DNA of 6,588 bases from PNAI01 sp035574295. GTDB lineage: Bacteria; Pseudomonadota; Alphaproteobacteria; Rhizobiales; Xanthobacteraceae. Position 1 is the first letter of the stretch; every line of letters starts with the position of its first letter. A program made the translations under genes and the position numbers. Under the pieces are notes generated by a model. That model saw only the letters and a program-made list of their open reading frames with translations, did no database searches and was not told where the DNA came from. The stretch lies in contig DATLYX010000073.1 in assembly GCA_035574295.1 (NCBI GenBank), positions 1-6,588 of the forward strand, given 5' to 3'. Shown here one piece after another: positions 5,562 through 6,588 of the stretch.

Positions 5562-6588
5562 TCAGCCGGTGAGCCGTTCGATAGCCGCCCCGCAGGCGGC
5601 GAGTTTCTGCTCCAGCCGCTCGAAGCCGCGGTCGAGGTGATAGACCCGGTTGACGATGGTTTCCCCCTCTGCCGCAAGGGCGGCGATCACCAGCGACACC
5701 GAGGCCCTCAGATCGGTCGCCATCACCGGCGCGCCCTTCAGCCGCGGTACTCCTTCGACGGTGGCGGTTTCGCCGTCGAGATGGATTCGTGCGCCGAGCC
5801 GCACCAGTTCCTGGACGTGCATGAATCGATTCTCAAAGATTGTCTCGGTGATGCGAGAGGTTCCGTCGGCGCGCGTCATCAGCGCCATGAGTTGCGCCTG
5901 CAGGTCGGTGGGGAAACCGGGGAACGGCGCGGTGGCCACTTCGACCGGCGCGAGCTCGGCACCGTTGCGCGCGACGCGAATGCCCTGGTTGGTGACGGTG
6001 ATCTCCGCGCCGACCTTTGCAAGTATGTCGAGCGCCGCTTGCAAAAGCTCCGGCCGGGCGCCCTCCAACAGCACCTCGCCGCCGGTCATGGTCACCGCCA
6101 TGGCATAGGTACCCGCCTCGATTCGATCCGGCAACACCGTGTGCCGCGCGCCGTTGAGCCTGGCGACGCCTTCCACCACGATTCGGGAAGTGCCGGCGCC
6201 GGAAATTTTAGCTCCCATTTTGTTGAGGCAATTGGCGAGATCGCCGATCTCCGGCTCGCGCGCGGCGTTCTCGATCACCGTCGTGCCATGCGCCAGCGTC
6301 GCCGCCATGATTGCCGTGTGCGTGCCGCCGACCGTGACCTTGGGAAACACGATCTCGGCGCCCTTGAGCCCGCGTCTTGCGCGCGCGACCACGTAGCCGG
6401 CTTCGATTTCGATCTCGGCGCCGAGACATTCCAACGCCATGAGCAGAAGATCCACCGGCCGCGTGCCGATGGCGCAGCCACCCGGCATCGACACCCGCGC
6501 CTCGCCCATGCGCGCCAGGAGCGGCGCAATCACCCAGAAACTCGCGCGCATCTGCGCGACGAGCTCGTAGGGCGCCGTGGTATCGACG
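5562..6588 (-). CDS. murA: UDP-N-acetylglucosamine 1-carboxyvinyltransferase (5' end missing)
   Basis: The visible part encodes 341 C-terminal residues; by comparison with E. coli MurA about 77 residues are missing beyond the window edge. MurA transfers enolpyruvate from phosphoenolpyruvate to UDP-GlcNAc, the first committed step of peptidoglycan synthesis, in the cytosol. The reading frame enters with TAPYELVAQMRASFW, which precedes the active-site loop. The loop has Cys (PGGCAIGTRP, codon at 6476-6474), matching E. coli Cys115, the residue alkylated by fosfomycin; family members with Asp there are resistant. Further conserved parts are ENAAREPEI, LPDRIEAGT, FPTDLQAQ with the catalytic-type Asp, ENRFMH, MATDLRAS, and DRGFERLEQKL with the Arg that corresponds to E. 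coli Arg397. It is intact apart from the window cut, and is followed by the DUF2948-hisD genes in the same direction. Confidence 0.98.
   Translation of the reverse strand, partial: VDTTAPYELVAQMRASFWVIAPLLARMGEARVSMPGGCAIGTRPVDLLLMALECLGAEIEIEAGYVVARARRGLKGAEIVFPKVTVGGTHTAIMAATLAHGTTVIENAAREPEIGDLANCLNKMGAKISGAGTSRIVVEGVARLNGARHTVLPDRIEAGTYAMAVTMTGGEVLLEGARPELLQAALDILAKVGAEITVTNQGIRVARNGAELAPVEVATAPFPGFPTDLQAQLMALMTRADGTSRITETIFENRFMHVQELVRLGARIHLDGETATVEGVPRLKGAPVMATDLRASVSLVIAALAAEGETIVNRVYHLDRGFERLEQKLAACGAAIERLTG

Overview
This is a compact, GC-rich stretch of bacterial chromosome, most likely from an alphaproteobacterium of the order Hyphomicrobiales (Rhizobiales), perhaps close to the Bradyrhizobium/Xanthobacter group. 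That placement comes from the protein sequences (alphaproteobacterial-type IF-1, UPF0262 and DUF2948 proteins) and from gene order: murA, DUF2948, hisD, UPF0262, infA, maf, yacG, tRNA-Phe is a familiar order in that group. It was read without any database search.

All real genes lie on the minus strand, so transcription runs from high to low coordinates. In that order: murA (5' end cut by the window edge; peptidoglycan precursor synthesis); a 128-bp gap with a possible promoter; a DUF2948 protein; hisD (last two steps of histidine synthesis), preceded by a strong 10-bp hairpin; a UPF0262 protein whose start overlaps the hisD stop by 4 bp; a 101-bp gap with a possible promoter; infA (translation initiation factor IF-1); maf (nucleotide pyrophosphatase); an AMP-forming acyl-CoA ligase; yacG (small zinc protein, gyrase inhibitor family); a 183-bp gap with a convincing tRNA promoter; and a complete tRNA-Phe(GAA) with encoded CCA at the left edge.

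The content is mainly housekeeping: cell wall, histidine, translation start, nucleotide-pool or division control, topology. The genes share no single pathway; what they share is a conserved order, with very short gaps or ATGA overlaps that suggest two or three transcription units. Two departures from the order I expect stand out. An acyl-CoA ligase sits between maf and yacG, and the low-molecular-weight phosphatase (ArsC-like) gene often found between UPF0262 and infA is absent. I found no mobile element, CRISPR array, phage gene or toxin-antitoxin pair, and nothing that amounts to a new defence or metabolic system. The points most worth checking are the hairpin abutting the hisD start, the inserted ligase, and the ambiguous maf start.
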